From Ornithinimicrobium faecis (GTDB lineage Bacteria > Actinomycetota > Actinomycetes > Actinomycetales > Dermatophilaceae), in assembly GCF_023923225.1 (NCBI RefSeq), contig NZ_CP099489.1, positions 2,418,001 through 2,482,000 on the forward strand: a DNA stretch of 64,000 bases, written 5' to 3'. The notes beneath the pieces were generated by a model. It was not told the origin of the DNA. It made no database searches and saw only the letters and a program-made list of their open reading frames with translations. This document shows positions 1 through 8,214 of the stretch, in pieces (position 1 is the stretch's first letter; each line of letters begins with the position of its first letter). The translations under genes were made by a program, and so were the position numbers.

Positions 1-34
1 TCGAAACCTTCCGAGAGGTCCTACGTACCGCACT

Positions 35-1621
35 ATGACAACCACTGACACTCCCACCACGCTGCACCCGGGTCACGAGAAGCGCGACATCAAGCTGCTG
101 TTCGCCGGCCTGATGGTCACCATGCTGCTGGCCTCGCTCAACCAGACGGTGCTGTCCACTGCGCTGCCCACCATCGTGGGCGAGCTGCACGGTGTTGACC
201 AGATGCTCTGGGTGATCACCGGCTTCATTCTCGCCTCAACGATCATGATGCCGATCTACGGCAAGGTCAGCGACATGCTCGGCCGCAAGCCGCTGCTGCT
301 CTTTGCGATTGCAGTCTTTGTGGCCGGCTCGATCATGGGTGGGCTCGCGGGCGACATGAACGCCCTGATCGTGGCCCGCGTCGTGCAGGGCATCGGCGGC
401 GGTGGTCTGATGATTCTGAGCCAGGCCGCGATCGCTGACGTCATCCCCGCGCGCGAGCGTGGGAAGTACATGGGGATCATGGGTGGCGTCTTCGCCTTCT
501 CCTCGGTCGCCGGGCCGCTCCTGGGCGGCTGGTTCACCGAGGGTCCCGGCTGGCGCTGGGTGTTCTGGATCGCCCTGCCGTTGGGTGCCCTCGCTGCGGC
601 CGCGACCATCGCCTTCCTGCCCGGTCGTCGCGACACCGGTGAGAAGCGCCCGCGCATGGACTACCTCGGCATGATGCTGATGGCCATCGCGACCGCCTCG
701 CTGGTGCTGGTCGGCACCTGGGGCGGCAGCGAATACGAGTGGACCTCCCCGGTCATCCTGGGCCTGGGTGCCGTCGCCCTGGTCGCCGGCGGCCTCTTCG
801 TCCTGGCAGAGTCTCGGGCACAGGCCCCCATCATCCCGTTGGCGCTCTTCAAGGACCGCAACTTCAACCTGACCACGATCGCTGCCCTCTTCACTGGTGT
901 GGCCATGTTTGGCGCCATCAGCTATCTGCCGACCTATCTGCAGATGGCCACCGGGCTGTCGGCCACGGTCGTGGGCCTGCTGATGGTCCCCATGATGGGC
1001 TCGATGCTGATCAGTTCGACCGTGTCCGGCATGGCAGTGTCCCGGACCGGTCGTTACAAGCGTTATCCGATCGTCGGATCCTTGCTGCTGGCGCTCGGCC
1101 TGGTCCTGTTGTCCACCCTGAAGTGGGACTCCCCCACCTGGTTGGTCTGCGTCTATATGGGCGTGATGGGCATCGGCCTGGGCATGAGCATGCAGATCCT
1201 CACGCTGATCGTGCAGAACTCGTTCCCGGTCCGTGATGTCGGCACGGCCACCGCGTCGACCAACTACTTCCGCCAGGTCGGTGCAACCCTGGGCACCGCG
1301 GTCGTCGGGAGCGTGTTCACCAGCCGCCTCGTGTCGCTCGTGGCCGACAAGGTGCCCACGGGCACTGGTCCGCAGGACGGCGCGCACTCCCTGACGCCCG
1401 AGTTGGTCAACCAGATGCCAGATGCGCTGCGCGAGACGATCGTCCAGTCCTACAACGAGGCGCTGATCCCGATCTTCCTCTACATGACGCCGCTCGCCAT
1501 CTGCGCCGCGATCGTGCTGATGTTTGTGAAGGAGAAGACACTGTCCACCAGTGTCGAGGACGACGTCACGGCTGAGTCCCTCGCCGAGGGCCAACTGGTG
1601 GTGTCCAGCACCGAGCGCTGA
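35..1621 (+). CDS. MFS drug/proton antiporter, DHA2 (14-TM) family
   Basis: A 528-residue major facilitator protein that probably exports drugs or other small hydrophobic compounds across the cytoplasmic membrane using the proton gradient. The family motif A is seen at residues 76-85 (GKVSDMLGRK), and a glycine/proline-rich antiporter segment (SSVAGPLLGGW) lies near residues 155-165. About 14 hydrophobic segments and the length fit the EmrB/QacA-type DHA2 group. The first membrane segment has the DHA2-like NQTVLSTALPTI. The start is the first ATG, only 34 bases into the window; no stop precedes it in frame, so a longer start outside the window cannot be excluded. The substrate is unknown and no regulator gene is visible upstream. 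Confidence 0.9.
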   Translation: MTTTDTPTTLHPGHEKRDIKLLFAGLMVTMLLASLNQTVLSTALPTIVGELHGVDQMLWVITGFILASTIMMPIYGKVSDMLGRKPLLLFAIAVFVAGSIMGGLAGDMNALIVARVVQGIGGGGLMILSQAAIADVIPARERGKYMGIMGGVFAFSSVAGPLLGGWFTEGPGWRWVFWIALPLGALAAAATIAFLPGRRDTGEKRPRMDYLGMMLMAIATASLVLVGTWGGSEYEWTSPVILGLGAVALVAGGLFVLAESRAQAPIIPLALFKDRNFNLTTIAALFTGVAMFGAISYLPTYLQMATGLSATVVGLLMVPMMGSMLISSTVSGMAVSRTGRYKRYPIVGSLLLALGLVLLSTLKWDSPTWLVCVYMGVMGIGLGMSMQILTLIVQNSFPVRDVGTATASTNYFRQVGATLGTAVVGSVFTSRLVSLVADKVPTGTGPQDGAHSLTPELVNQMPDALRETIVQSYNEALIPIFLYMTPLAICAAIVLMFVKEKTLSTSVEDDVTAESLAEGQLVVSSTER

Positions 1622-1694
1622 CCTGGGGGCGACACCGCGCCGCGCAGGCCCCGCCCTGGCCACCGGGTGGTCATACACTGGCAGGACGTAGCCA

Positions 1695-2585
1695 GTGAGC
1701 GAGGTGACCGTGGACGCGGACACGACCCGCATCAGCCAGGACCCCTCGCGGGCCTACCCGCCGCTGCTCATTCGCCGGATCATCGCCCGCGCCATGGACT
1801 CTGTCATCGCCTTCGGGCTGGCTTGCCTGATCGTGTTGCCCTTCACGTTTCAGCAGGCGACAGATGCGCTCGTGCTCGGCGGCTTCGACTCCTTCCGGGA
1901 CTTCCTCGCTGAGTGGGAGCCCGGCGTCCTTCCCGGCGGCTCGATCGGAGCCACGCTGGAGCAGCTCCAGCCGGTGGTGCTGAGCACGATCTACCTCCAG
2001 GTGCTGGTCATCTGGGCCTACGACTGGCTCAGTCTCACGTTGACCGGCAGCAGCATTGGCAAGGCGGTCACCCGCGTGCGGGTGACGAGGCACAACAGCA
2101 GTTCGGCGCCGACCATCGCCCCAGAGCTCCAGGCCAGCAGGTCCTTGCTCGAGCGCCCGCTGCGCATGGGGCTGCGCGCTGGCCTGGTCGTCGGTGCCCC
2201 GGCGCTGGCGGTCGGCATGCTCTGCGCTGCAGCCTTTGCCGTGCCCGGCGCGGTCGACCTCGCGGAGCTGTTTATCGCCCTGTCAATCGTGCTGCTCATC
2301 GTGTGGCTCACGGGCGGAGTGGGCCTGCACGGGCTGGCGACCGGCACCCGGGTCGTCGGCTTCGAGTGGCAGGAGCTCAGGCAGGAGGCCGAGCACCACC
2401 TTGACTCCCACCGAGGGAGCGCCGACGCATACCTCCACAGGTTGCAGGAGGCCTCCCGGGCCGCCGAACCCCAACGCGTGGTGACCCGCGTTGAGGACGC
2501 ACCGCGCGTCCGCTCGCTGTCGACGCAGCTGCGCGGCGTGCTGGACTCGTTCCGGCAGGCCCCACCCGGACCAGGAGGGGCCTGA
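1695..2585 (+). CDS. RDD family membrane protein
   Basis: A 296-residue membrane protein of unknown function. It shows the RDD pattern: arginine and aspartate around the first membrane helix (RAMDS, residues 32-36), then GSSIGKAVTRVRV (118-130), which matches the conserved glycine-lysine segment before the third helix. About four hydrophobic segments are present. The C-terminal 80 residues are hydrophilic and charged, probably cytoplasmic. The start is GTG with AGGACG about 10 nt upstream; a 7-bp inverted repeat (CACTGGC/GCCAGTG, 1676-1697) overlaps the start codon. It follows the MFS gene by 73 bp and may be cotranscribed. RDD proteins are often suggested to be transporters, but nothing here fixes a substrate. 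Confidence 0.75.
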   Translation: MSEVTVDADTTRISQDPSRAYPPLLIRRIIARAMDSVIAFGLACLIVLPFTFQQATDALVLGGFDSFRDFLAEWEPGVLPGGSIGATLEQLQPVVLSTIYLQVLVIWAYDWLSLTLTGSSIGKAVTRVRVTRHNSSSAPTIAPELQASRSLLERPLRMGLRAGLVVGAPALAVGMLCAAAFAVPGAVDLAELFIALSIVLLIVWLTGGVGLHGLATGTRVVGFEWQELRQEAEHHLDSHRGSADAYLHRLQEASRAAEPQRVVTRVEDAPRVRSLSTQLRGVLDSFRQAPPGPGGA

Positions 2586-2626
2586 CCCCAGACCGGACGT
2601 GAACCGCACGACGAGCGCATGAGAAA

Positions 2627-2663
2627 GCCCCTCGGGTCTGTGACCTGCACAAACCCGAGGGGC
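2627..2663 (-). terminator. Hairpin terminator of tRNA-Leu
   Basis: A perfect 11-bp inverted repeat (GCCCCTCGGGT/ACCCGAGGGGC) with a 15-nt loop is followed on the minus strand by TTTCTC. It starts 6 bp past the tRNA 3' end, so it is best read as the tRNA terminator. It may also stop readthrough from the convergent RDD gene. Confidence 0.75.
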
Positions 2664-2669
2664 ACTCGG

Positions 2670-2753
2670 TGTCCGGAGGGGGACTTGAACCCCCACGCCC
2701 GTTAAGGGCACTAGCACCTCAAGCTAGCGCGTCTGCCATTCCGCCACCCGGAC
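2670..2753 (-). tRNA. tRNA-Leu (anticodon GAG)
   Basis: On the minus strand the 84-nt sequence folds as a class II tRNA. The acceptor stem is GTCCGGG/TCCGGAC with one G-U pair and discriminator A. The anticodon stem is CTAGC/GCTAG around the loop TTGAGGT, giving anticodon GAG, which reads CUC leucine codons. There is a variable arm (TGCCC...GGGCG) and a T arm GGGGG-TTCAAGT-CCCCC. The CCA end is not encoded. No other tRNA is adjacent. Confidence 0.95.
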
Positions 2754-2845
2754 AAGGGTGTCTGCTCGCACCGCTCGAGGCGGTGGGCAACGACGTGAAA
2801 GATTAGCACGCATCGGCCCCAACTCCGTCCTTGGGAGAGGCACGC

Positions 2846-2941
2846 GTCAGGCGCTCATGCGCTCGGTCGGGCCCAGCGTCAGGCGCTCACGCGCTCAGTG
2901 GGGCGGATTCCCAGGCGCACACGCGCTCGGTCGTGAGGGGT
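2846..2941 (+). repeat. Family B 32-bp tandem repeat, 3 units
   Basis: Three imperfect units begin at 2846, 2878 and 2910, a spacing of exactly 32 bp. Each carries a core close to CACGCGCTCGGTCGGG. The array lies between the 3' end of dinB (stop at 2962) and tRNA-Leu. The same core at the same period occurs at 9820-9947 and 50381-50494. The rest of 2754-2961 shows nothing I recognise. Confidence 0.85.
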
Positions 2942-2961
2942 GTCGTGATGGGTCGTGGTCG

Positions 2962-4344
2962 TCAGGGTTGGTGGCGCCAGTCGGGTGGCTCGCCCGCGGA
3001 GAGCGCCGGGTCGTCCGTCGCGAACGTGCGGACCGGCCCGGGGACGGTCCGGGGTCCCTCGAAGCGGACCGTCACGCGACCCAGTCCGCTCCCCCACACC
3101 CAGCCGGCGCCGAGCTCGTCGTGCACCACGTCGGCGCCCGGGCGCCACTGCGGGCCGTGGACCAACTCAGCCGTATGCCGTGGGGGCGCCTCCTCCTGCA
3201 CGGCACCAATGCTGTCGGGCACCTCCAGATCCGCGGGGGTCGTGGCTGAGAAGAGGTCCTCGCCGAGCTCGAGCTCCTCCTGGGCGTGGGTGGTGAGGCC
3301 GGAGACCCCGACACCGAGCAGCCGGATGCCCGACGTGACGTCGATGCCGGCCAGCAGCCGCCGGGCCTGGCGTCCGATGACGGCCGGATCGCCGGTCGCA
3401 TACGGCAGGGTGCCCGAGCGGGTGAGCTGGCTGAAGTCGTGCTGGCGGACCTTGACTGTGGTGGTGCGGCCGAAGACGGCGGACTGGCCGATCCGGCTGG
3501 CCAGTCGCGCCACCATCAGGTCGAGCTCACGCTCCAGGACCGCGGGGTCGGCGATGTCGGTCTCAAAGGTCTCCTCCACCGAGACGCTCTTGGTCTCGCG
3601 CTGGGACTCCACGGCCCGGTCATCCTCGCCGCGGGCCAGCCGCACCAGGCTGGTCCCGTGCGCCTGACCGAAGATGGCCACCAGGTCGCTCTCGCTGACG
3701 CGCGCCAGGTCGGCCACCGTCTCAACCCCAAAGGCGTGCAACCTGGCCCCGGTCGCCGGGCCGACCCCGGCGATGGCGCGCACCGACATCGGAGCGAGCA
3801 CCTCCTGCTCCGTGCCGGGCTCGATCAGCGTCAGGCCGGCCGGCTTGTTCAGCTCGCTGCCGATCTTGGCCATCATCTTGGACGGCGCGATCCCGACGGA
3901 GGCGGTGAGTCCGCCGGTCTCGGCTGTGATCCGGTGGAGCAGTTCCTGGCCCAGAGAGCGCAGCGCCTCCGGCGACAGGTCCCGAGGCGTGCCAGCGGCG
4001 AGGTCGACGTAGGCCTCATCCACCGAGACCTGCTCGACGATCGGCGACAGCTCCCGCAGCAGGTCCATCACGACCCCAGAGCTGAGCCGGTAGGCGTCAA
4101 AGCGTCCGCCCAGAAAGGCTGTCCCGGAGGGGCACCGGCGCCGAGCCTCGGACGTCGGCATCGCGGAGCGGGCCCCAAAGACGCGCGCCTCGTAGGACGC
4201 GGTCGACACCACTCCTCTCGGACCGATGCCGCCGACCACGACCGGCTTGCCGCGCAGCGAGGGCTTGTCGCGCTGCTCGACGGCAGCGAAGAACGCATCC
4301 AGGTCCACGTGCAGGACGCTGGACTCGCGGCGGACGGCGGGCAT
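2962..4344 (-). CDS. dinB: DNA polymerase IV (Y-family translesion polymerase)
   Basis: Error-prone polymerase that copies past damaged template bases. The 460-residue protein has the Y-family catalytic sites HVDLDAFF (Asp14, Asp16) and SVDEAYVDL (Asp109, Glu110), a helix-hairpin-helix thumb near residues 190-215 (AIAGVGPATGARL), and a little-finger region after residue 240. The C-terminal 90 residues go beyond the usual 350-400-residue length and are not recognisable; they lack an obvious beta-clamp-binding peptide. The start ATG is divergent from the kinase gene at 4383 with only 38 bp between. A CACAGT hexamer lies 6 nt before the ATG, a weak leaderless -10. No LexA box was identified. Confidence 0.93.
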   Translation of the reverse strand: MPAVRRESSVLHVDLDAFFAAVEQRDKPSLRGKPVVVGGIGPRGVVSTASYEARVFGARSAMPTSEARRRCPSGTAFLGGRFDAYRLSSGVVMDLLRELSPIVEQVSVDEAYVDLAAGTPRDLSPEALRSLGQELLHRITAETGGLTASVGIAPSKMMAKIGSELNKPAGLTLIEPGTEQEVLAPMSVRAIAGVGPATGARLHAFGVETVADLARVSESDLVAIFGQAHGTSLVRLARGEDDRAVESQRETKSVSVEETFETDIADPAVLERELDLMVARLASRIGQSAVFGRTTTVKVRQHDFSQLTRSGTLPYATGDPAVIGRQARRLLAGIDVTSGIRLLGVGVSGLTTHAQEELELGEDLFSATTPADLEVPDSIGAVQEEAPPRHTAELVHGPQWRPGADVVHDELGAGWVWGSGLGRVTVRFEGPRTVPGPVRTFATDDPALSAGEPPDWRHQP

Positions 4345-4370
4345 GGCGCCACTGTGACACAGGCGCCGGA

Positions 4371-4376
4371 TAGTGT
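4371..4376 (+). promoter_or_regulatory. Putative -10 of a leaderless promoter (HipA-like kinase)
   Basis: TAGTGT (TANNNT) ends 6 nt before the GTG at 4383, the spacing expected if transcription begins at the start codon. No clear -35 box was found. Confidence 0.45.
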
Positions 4377-4382
4377 CGGCAC

Positions 4383-5150
4383 GTGCTCGATCACGTCACT
4401 GCTGTCCGCTATGTCACCCCGCTGCGCGAGGGCGGCTCGATGCCCGGCGTCGTCGAGGCCGACGACCTCGGCACCTACGTCGTGAAGTTCCGCGGCGCAG
4501 GCCAGGGCGTGAAGGTCCTCGTCACCGAAGTCATCGTGGGCGAGCTCGCGCGACGGCTCGACCTTCCGGTGCCCCGGATGGTGACGATCGACCTGCCCCC
4601 GGCCATCGCGCGCTACGAGGCCGACGAGGAGGTCCAGGACCTGCTCAACGCCTCCCCCGGCACCAACCTGGGGATGGATCTGTTGCCCGGTTCCCTGGGC
4701 TATGACGGATCCCGTCCGCCCAGCCCCGAGCTCGCGGCACGGATCGTGTGGCTGGACGCGTTCACCGCCAATGTGGACCGCACCTGGTCCAACCCCAACC
4801 TGCTGACGTGGCACCGCGAGACCTGGCTCATCGACCACGGGGCCGCGCTTTATTTCCACCACTCCTGGCCGAGCAAGGAGCCGAACCCGCAGCGGTTCGC
4901 CCAGCAGCCGTTCCGCGCGGATGACCACGTGCTGGGCGGGGTCGCCACTGACCTGCCTGGCGTCCACGCGGAGTTGTCCGCGCGGATCACCCCAGAGTTG
5001 ATCGGTGACGTGCTCGACCAGGTCCCCGAGGACTGGCTGGAGACCACCACTCACCTGACGGACACGCAGGCGGTGCGCTCGGCATACCGAGACCATCTGC
5101 TGGCCCGGGTCCAGAACCCGGCCGCCTGGCTGCCTGGTGGTGGCGCGTGA
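4383..5150 (+). CDS. HipA-like kinase family protein
   Basis: A 255-residue protein resembling the kinase core of HipA. Visible elements are a candidate ATP-binding lysine (YVVKF, Lys35), a catalytic-loop-like NVDRTWSNPN (Asp132, Asn137/139) comparable to the D...N loop of HipA, and a metal-binding-like Asp151 in LIDHGA. It is much shorter than classical HipA (about 440 residues) and lacks its N-terminal subdomain. No HipB-like HTH antitoxin is adjacent; instead the stop overlaps the start of a DUF3037 gene by 4 bp, so the two are translationally coupled. Whether it phosphorylates a tRNA synthetase as HipA does is unknown. The start is GTG directly after a leaderless -10. Confidence 0.72.
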   Translation: MLDHVTAVRYVTPLREGGSMPGVVEADDLGTYVVKFRGAGQGVKVLVTEVIVGELARRLDLPVPRMVTIDLPPAIARYEADEEVQDLLNASPGTNLGMDLLPGSLGYDGSRPPSPELAARIVWLDAFTANVDRTWSNPNLLTWHRETWLIDHGAALYFHHSWPSKEPNPQRFAQQPFRADDHVLGGVATDLPGVHAELSARITPELIGDVLDQVPEDWLETTTHLTDTQAVRSAYRDHLLARVQNPAAWLPGGGA

Positions 5151-5524
5151 GCTACGACTACCAATACGTCACGCTCCGGCTCGTGCCACGCGTCGAGCGC
5201 GAGGAGTTCATCAACGTCGGTGTCGTGCTCTACAGCCAGGAGGCCGAGTTCCTGCAGGGCGCCTTCGAGCTCAACGAGGACAAGGCGCTGGCGCTGGCCC
5301 CGGAGCTCGATCTGGAGGCCGTGCGCGCGTCCCTGGAGACCGTGTGCCGCGTCGCAGCGGGCGAGCACTCCCCCACGACCCCGCGGCTGGACAAGCTGGG
5401 GCCGCGCTTCGGCTGGCTCAGTGCCCCCCGCAGCACGATCGTGGCGCCTGGGCCCATCCACGGCGGCACCACCGCGGACCCGGCTGCCACGCTGGCACAC
5501 CTGCTGGGCATCCTGGTGTCATGA
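5147..5524 (+). CDS. DUF3037 domain protein
   Basis: A 125-residue soluble protein with the DUF3037 N-terminal pattern (YQYVTLRLVPR, then EEFINVGVVLY). The function of the domain is not established. Its GTG start overlaps the stop of the HipA-like kinase gene (GTGA) and its stop overlaps the next start (ATGA), so the three genes form a tightly coupled operon. In my memory of the family, DUF3037 genes often sit beside HipA-like kinase genes, which suggests a partner or substrate role; that is inference. Confidence 0.75.
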   Translation: MSYDYQYVTLRLVPRVEREEFINVGVVLYSQEAEFLQGAFELNEDKALALAPELDLEAVRASLETVCRVAAGEHSPTTPRLDKLGPRFGWLSAPRSTIVAPGPIHGGTTADPAATLAHLLGILVS

Positions 5525-6051
5525 CCCACACGCTGACCTGGCACCCGTTCACCGAGCGACCCGACCTGGTGGCCGATCCCGTGCGAGCTGCCCTGGAGGC
5601 CACGCCGCTGGCCGGGTCGGTCGAGGTGACGGAGATCGACCCGGACCTGGCCGACACGCAGGCGCTGGTCGACTCCACGGACGTGCTGCTCGAGGAGAGT
5701 GCCAACTGCATCGTGGTCCTGGGCCGACGCGGCGAGATCGAGCGCATCGCTGCGGCGCTGGTGCTGGCCACCACGCGGGCCGACGTGAACACCACCGTGC
5801 GCAAGACCCTCGACGTGCGCAAGGCGAGTTTCCTGCCGATGGAGCGAGCGGTGGCCGAGACCGGGATGGAGTTTGGCGGGATCACACCCGTCGGCCTGCC
5901 CGGGGACTGGCCGGTGCTCGTGGACTCGCGGGTGGTCGACTCCGAGCAGGTGGTGATCGGTTCCGGTTTGCGGCGCTCCAAACTGCGCCTGCCGGGTGCC
6001 CTGGTCGCTGACCTGCCTGGCGTCCAGGTGATCGAGGGACTGGCCAGCTGA
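5521..6051 (+). CDS. YbaK/EbsC-type aminoacyl-tRNA deacylase
   Basis: A 176-residue protein of the YbaK/ProX-like editing family, which hydrolyses mischarged aminoacyl-tRNA in trans. The recognisable region is around residues 60-125, including ANCIVVLGRRGEIERIAAALV, the segment with RKTLDVRKASFLPMERAV, and the substrate-site loop TGMEFGGITPVGLP (residues 115-128). The ATG overlaps the DUF3037 stop. A longer upstream reading in the same frame exists, but it runs through the DUF3037 gene and is rejected. A tRNA-editing gene beside a HipA-like kinase is notable because HipA kinases act on tRNA charging. Confidence 0.8.
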   Translation: MTHTLTWHPFTERPDLVADPVRAALEATPLAGSVEVTEIDPDLADTQALVDSTDVLLEESANCIVVLGRRGEIERIAAALVLATTRADVNTTVRKTLDVRKASFLPMERAVAETGMEFGGITPVGLPGDWPVLVDSRVVDSEQVVIGSGLRRSKLRLPGALVADLPGVQVIEGLAS

Positions 6052-6077
6052 CTGCGCTGGCCGGTGACTGAGGCGAG

Positions 6078-6083
6078 TAACCT
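6078..6083 (+). promoter_or_regulatory. Putative -10 of a leaderless promoter (phosphoribosyltransferase)
   Basis: TAACCT ends 7 nt before the ATG at 6091. This favours that ATG over an in-frame GTG at 6064. Confidence 0.4.
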
Positions 6084-6090
6084 CACCCAG

Positions 6091-6627
6091 ATGACGGCAT
6101 ACCACGCAGACTCCACGGACCTGTCCGACAAGGAGGTCCTGACCTGGGACCTGTTCGGGACGGCCAGCCGCGAGCTGGCCCAGCAGGTGGCCGACTCCGA
6201 CTTCGACCCGGAGATCATCATCGCGGTCGCACGCGGTGGCCTGCTCCCCGGCGGCGCCCTGTCCTATGCCCTTGGCGTCAAGCTCTCGGATGCGATCAAC
6301 GTCGAGTTCTACACCGACGTGCACGAGACGCTGCCGGACCCGGTCCTGCTGGCGCCGTTGCTGGACACCGAGTCGATCCAGGGGCGGCGCCTGCTGGTGG
6401 TTGACGATGTCGCCGACTCTGGGCGCACCCTCGCGCTCGTGCTGGACCTGCTGGGCACGCACGGCGCCGACACCCGCAGCGCGGTGCTCTATGCCAAGTC
6501 CGCCACCATCGTCGAGCCCGACTTCGTGTGGAGGCACACCGATGAGTGGATTGTCTTCCCCTGGTCGGCGCAGGCGCCGGTGACACCGGCCGGGACCCTC
6601 ACCGAGTCCTCGACTCCTCCGGCCTGA
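6091..6627 (+). CDS. Phosphoribosyltransferase family protein
   Basis: A 178-residue PRTase-fold protein. The PRPP-binding signature LLVVDDVADSGRT lies near residues 101-113, with a short loop AVARGGLLPG near 45-54. The family includes hypoxanthine, xanthine and guanine phosphoribosyltransferases of purine salvage. The sequence resembles xanthine/guanine-type enzymes, but the base specificity cannot be read reliably. The ATG is chosen because a TAACCT -10 lies 7 nt upstream; GTG at 6064 would add nine residues. Its 3' end overlaps the convergent RNA methyltransferase gene by 29 bp. Confidence 0.82.
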   Translation: MTAYHADSTDLSDKEVLTWDLFGTASRELAQQVADSDFDPEIIIAVARGGLLPGGALSYALGVKLSDAINVEFYTDVHETLPDPVLLAPLLDTESIQGRRLLVVDDVADSGRTLALVLDLLGTHGADTRSAVLYAKSATIVEPDFVWRHTDEWIVFPWSAQAPVTPAGTLTESSTPPA

Positions 6628-7456
6628 CCGGCTGCAGCGCCCAGAACGCCACGGCACTGGCCGCCGCCACGTTGAGCGAGTCGACGCCCCCAGCCATCGG
6701 GATCCGCACCGCGAGGTCCGCCTCGGCGATCGTGCGCTCCCCCAGTCCGTCGCCCTCGGTGCCAAGCACGAGGGCCAGGCGCTCCGGCGGGTCCGCCGCG
6801 AGCTCACCCAGCTCCACGCCGTCCTCGCGCAGCGCGAAGGCACCCACCGTGAATCCGGCCTCGCGCAGGGTGGCCAGGCCGCCCGGCCAGGGATCGATCC
6901 GCGTCCACGGCACCTGAAAGACCGTGCCCATCGAGACGCGCACCGACCGGCGATAGAGCGGGTCCGCGCACCGCGGGGTCACGAGCACGGCGTCCACGCC
7001 GAGAGCCGCTGCGGAGCGAAAGACTGCGCCAACATTCGTGTGGTCCACGATGTCCTCCAGCACGGCCACCCGGCGCGCACCGGCGATGACGTCTGCGACG
7101 GCAGGCAGCACCGGCCGGTGCATCGCGGCGATCGCTCCGCGGTGCAGGTGGAAGCCGGTCATCTCCTCCGCGACAACAGGGTCCATCACAAAGACCGGGG
7201 CACCCTGTGCCACTGCCCGCGCCACCAGGTCTGCCAGGTCGGTGACCCAGCGCGGCGTCAGCAGCAGCGACCGGAACTGGTGGCCGGCCCCCAGAGCACG
7301 GTCGATCACCTTGGCGGACTCCGCGAGATAGAGCCCGCGCTCGGGTTCCAGAAGCCGCCGCAGGGCGACGTCGGTGAGACCGACATAGTCCCTGACCCGC
7401 TCATCATCGGCCCGGTCGATCCAGGTGACGCCGACGGGCAACTCAGGTGACGTCAT
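6599..7456 (-). CDS. TrmH/SpoU-family RNA 2'-O-methyltransferase
   Basis: A 285-residue SPOUT methyltransferase that would transfer a methyl group from SAM to a ribose 2'-OH of tRNA or rRNA. The three SpoU motifs are present: NVGAVFRSAAALG near residue 142, LVLGTEGDGL near 228, and the knot motif IPMAGGVDSLNVAAASAVAFW near 252-272. The N-terminal 100 residues form the usual substrate-binding domain. The target RNA is not predictable. It is the last gene of a minus-strand operon; its start overlaps the TauE gene stop by 4 bp. Confidence 0.9.
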   Translation of the reverse strand: MTSPELPVGVTWIDRADDERVRDYVGLTDVALRRLLEPERGLYLAESAKVIDRALGAGHQFRSLLLTPRWVTDLADLVARAVAQGAPVFVMDPVVAEEMTGFHLHRGAIAAMHRPVLPAVADVIAGARRVAVLEDIVDHTNVGAVFRSAAALGVDAVLVTPRCADPLYRRSVRVSMGTVFQVPWTRIDPWPGGLATLREAGFTVGAFALREDGVELGELAADPPERLALVLGTEGDGLGERTIAEADLAVRIPMAGGVDSLNVAAASAVAFWALQPVRPEESRTR

Positions 7457-8214
7457 ACGAGCAGCACCACGATGGCGACGACGCCGATGATCACGATCGT
7501 GGCGCGCAACAGCCAGGGCGGCATCAGGCGCCCGACCCGGGCGCCGATCAGGCCACCGAAGAAGGCACCGATCGCGACGAGACCGACGATTGCCCAGTTC
7601 ACCTGCGCCGGGTCGATGACGAGGAACACCATGGCCGCCGTGAAGTTCACGATCAGGCCGAGCACGTTCTTGGCCCCGTTGATCTCCTGGAGCCCGTTGG
7701 GCAGCAGGACACTCATCATGCCGATCAGCAGGACACCCTGTGCCGCACCGAAATAGCCGCCATACATGCCGGCGAACATGACCCCGACGAGGAGCACGAC
7801 CAGACGGCCCCCGGTGATCGAGTCAGCGTGGTGCCGGGCCGCCCAGGCGTTGATCCGAGGGCCCAGCACGACCAGCACCAGAGCCAGGGCGATCAGGATC
7901 GGGACGATGGCCTCAAAGGCCGACTCCGGGAGCACCAGGAGCAGGAGGGCACCGATGATCGCCCCGACGAAGGAGGCGGGCGCCAACTTGATCAGCAGGT
8001 CACGCAGCGGCCTGATCTCGCGGCGATAGCCCCAGGCGCCGGTCAGCCCGCCGGCGACCAGACCGAGGCTGTTGGAGATGTTGGCCGAGACGGCCGGATA
8101 GCCAAAGAACAGGAGGGTCGGGAAGGTGACGAGCGTGCCCGACCCCACGACGGTGTTGATGGCGCCGGCCCACATGCCGGCCAGAATGATCGCACTGATC
8201 TCAAAGGCGCTCAT
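7453..8214 (-). CDS. TauE/SafE-family sulfite exporter-like permease
   Basis: A 253-residue integral membrane protein with about eight hydrophobic segments. The family moves organosulfur anions such as sulfite or sulfoacetate, among other anions. Characteristic regions are GSGTLVTFPTLLFFGYPAVSAN near residues 24-45 and GMYGGYFGAAQGVLL near 148-162. It sits between an ABC ATPase gene and a TrmH-type methyltransferase gene with 4-bp overlaps on both sides, so the three are cotranscribed. No sulfur-metabolism gene is adjacent, so the substrate is open. Confidence 0.87.
   Translation of the reverse strand: MSAFEISAIILAGMWAGAINTVVGSGTLVTFPTLLFFGYPAVSANISNSLGLVAGGLTGAWGYRREIRPLRDLLIKLAPASFVGAIIGALLLLVLPESAFEAIVPILIALALVLVVLGPRINAWAARHHADSITGGRLVVLLVGVMFAGMYGGYFGAAQGVLLIGMMSVLLPNGLQEINGAKNVLGLIVNFTAAMVFLVIDPAQVNWAIVGLVAIGAFFGGLIGARVGRLMPPWLLRATIVIIGVVAIVVLLV

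Noticed and set aside
1676..1697. 7-bp inverted repeat over the RDD gene start as an operator
   Set aside because: Short, with no regulator gene nearby and no second copy; too weak for a separate feature.
5230..6843. Long minus-strand open frame opposite the DUF3037, YbaK and phosphoribosyltransferase genes
   Set aside because: The plus-strand genes have clear motifs and coupled starts and stops; this frame is a GC-skew shadow.
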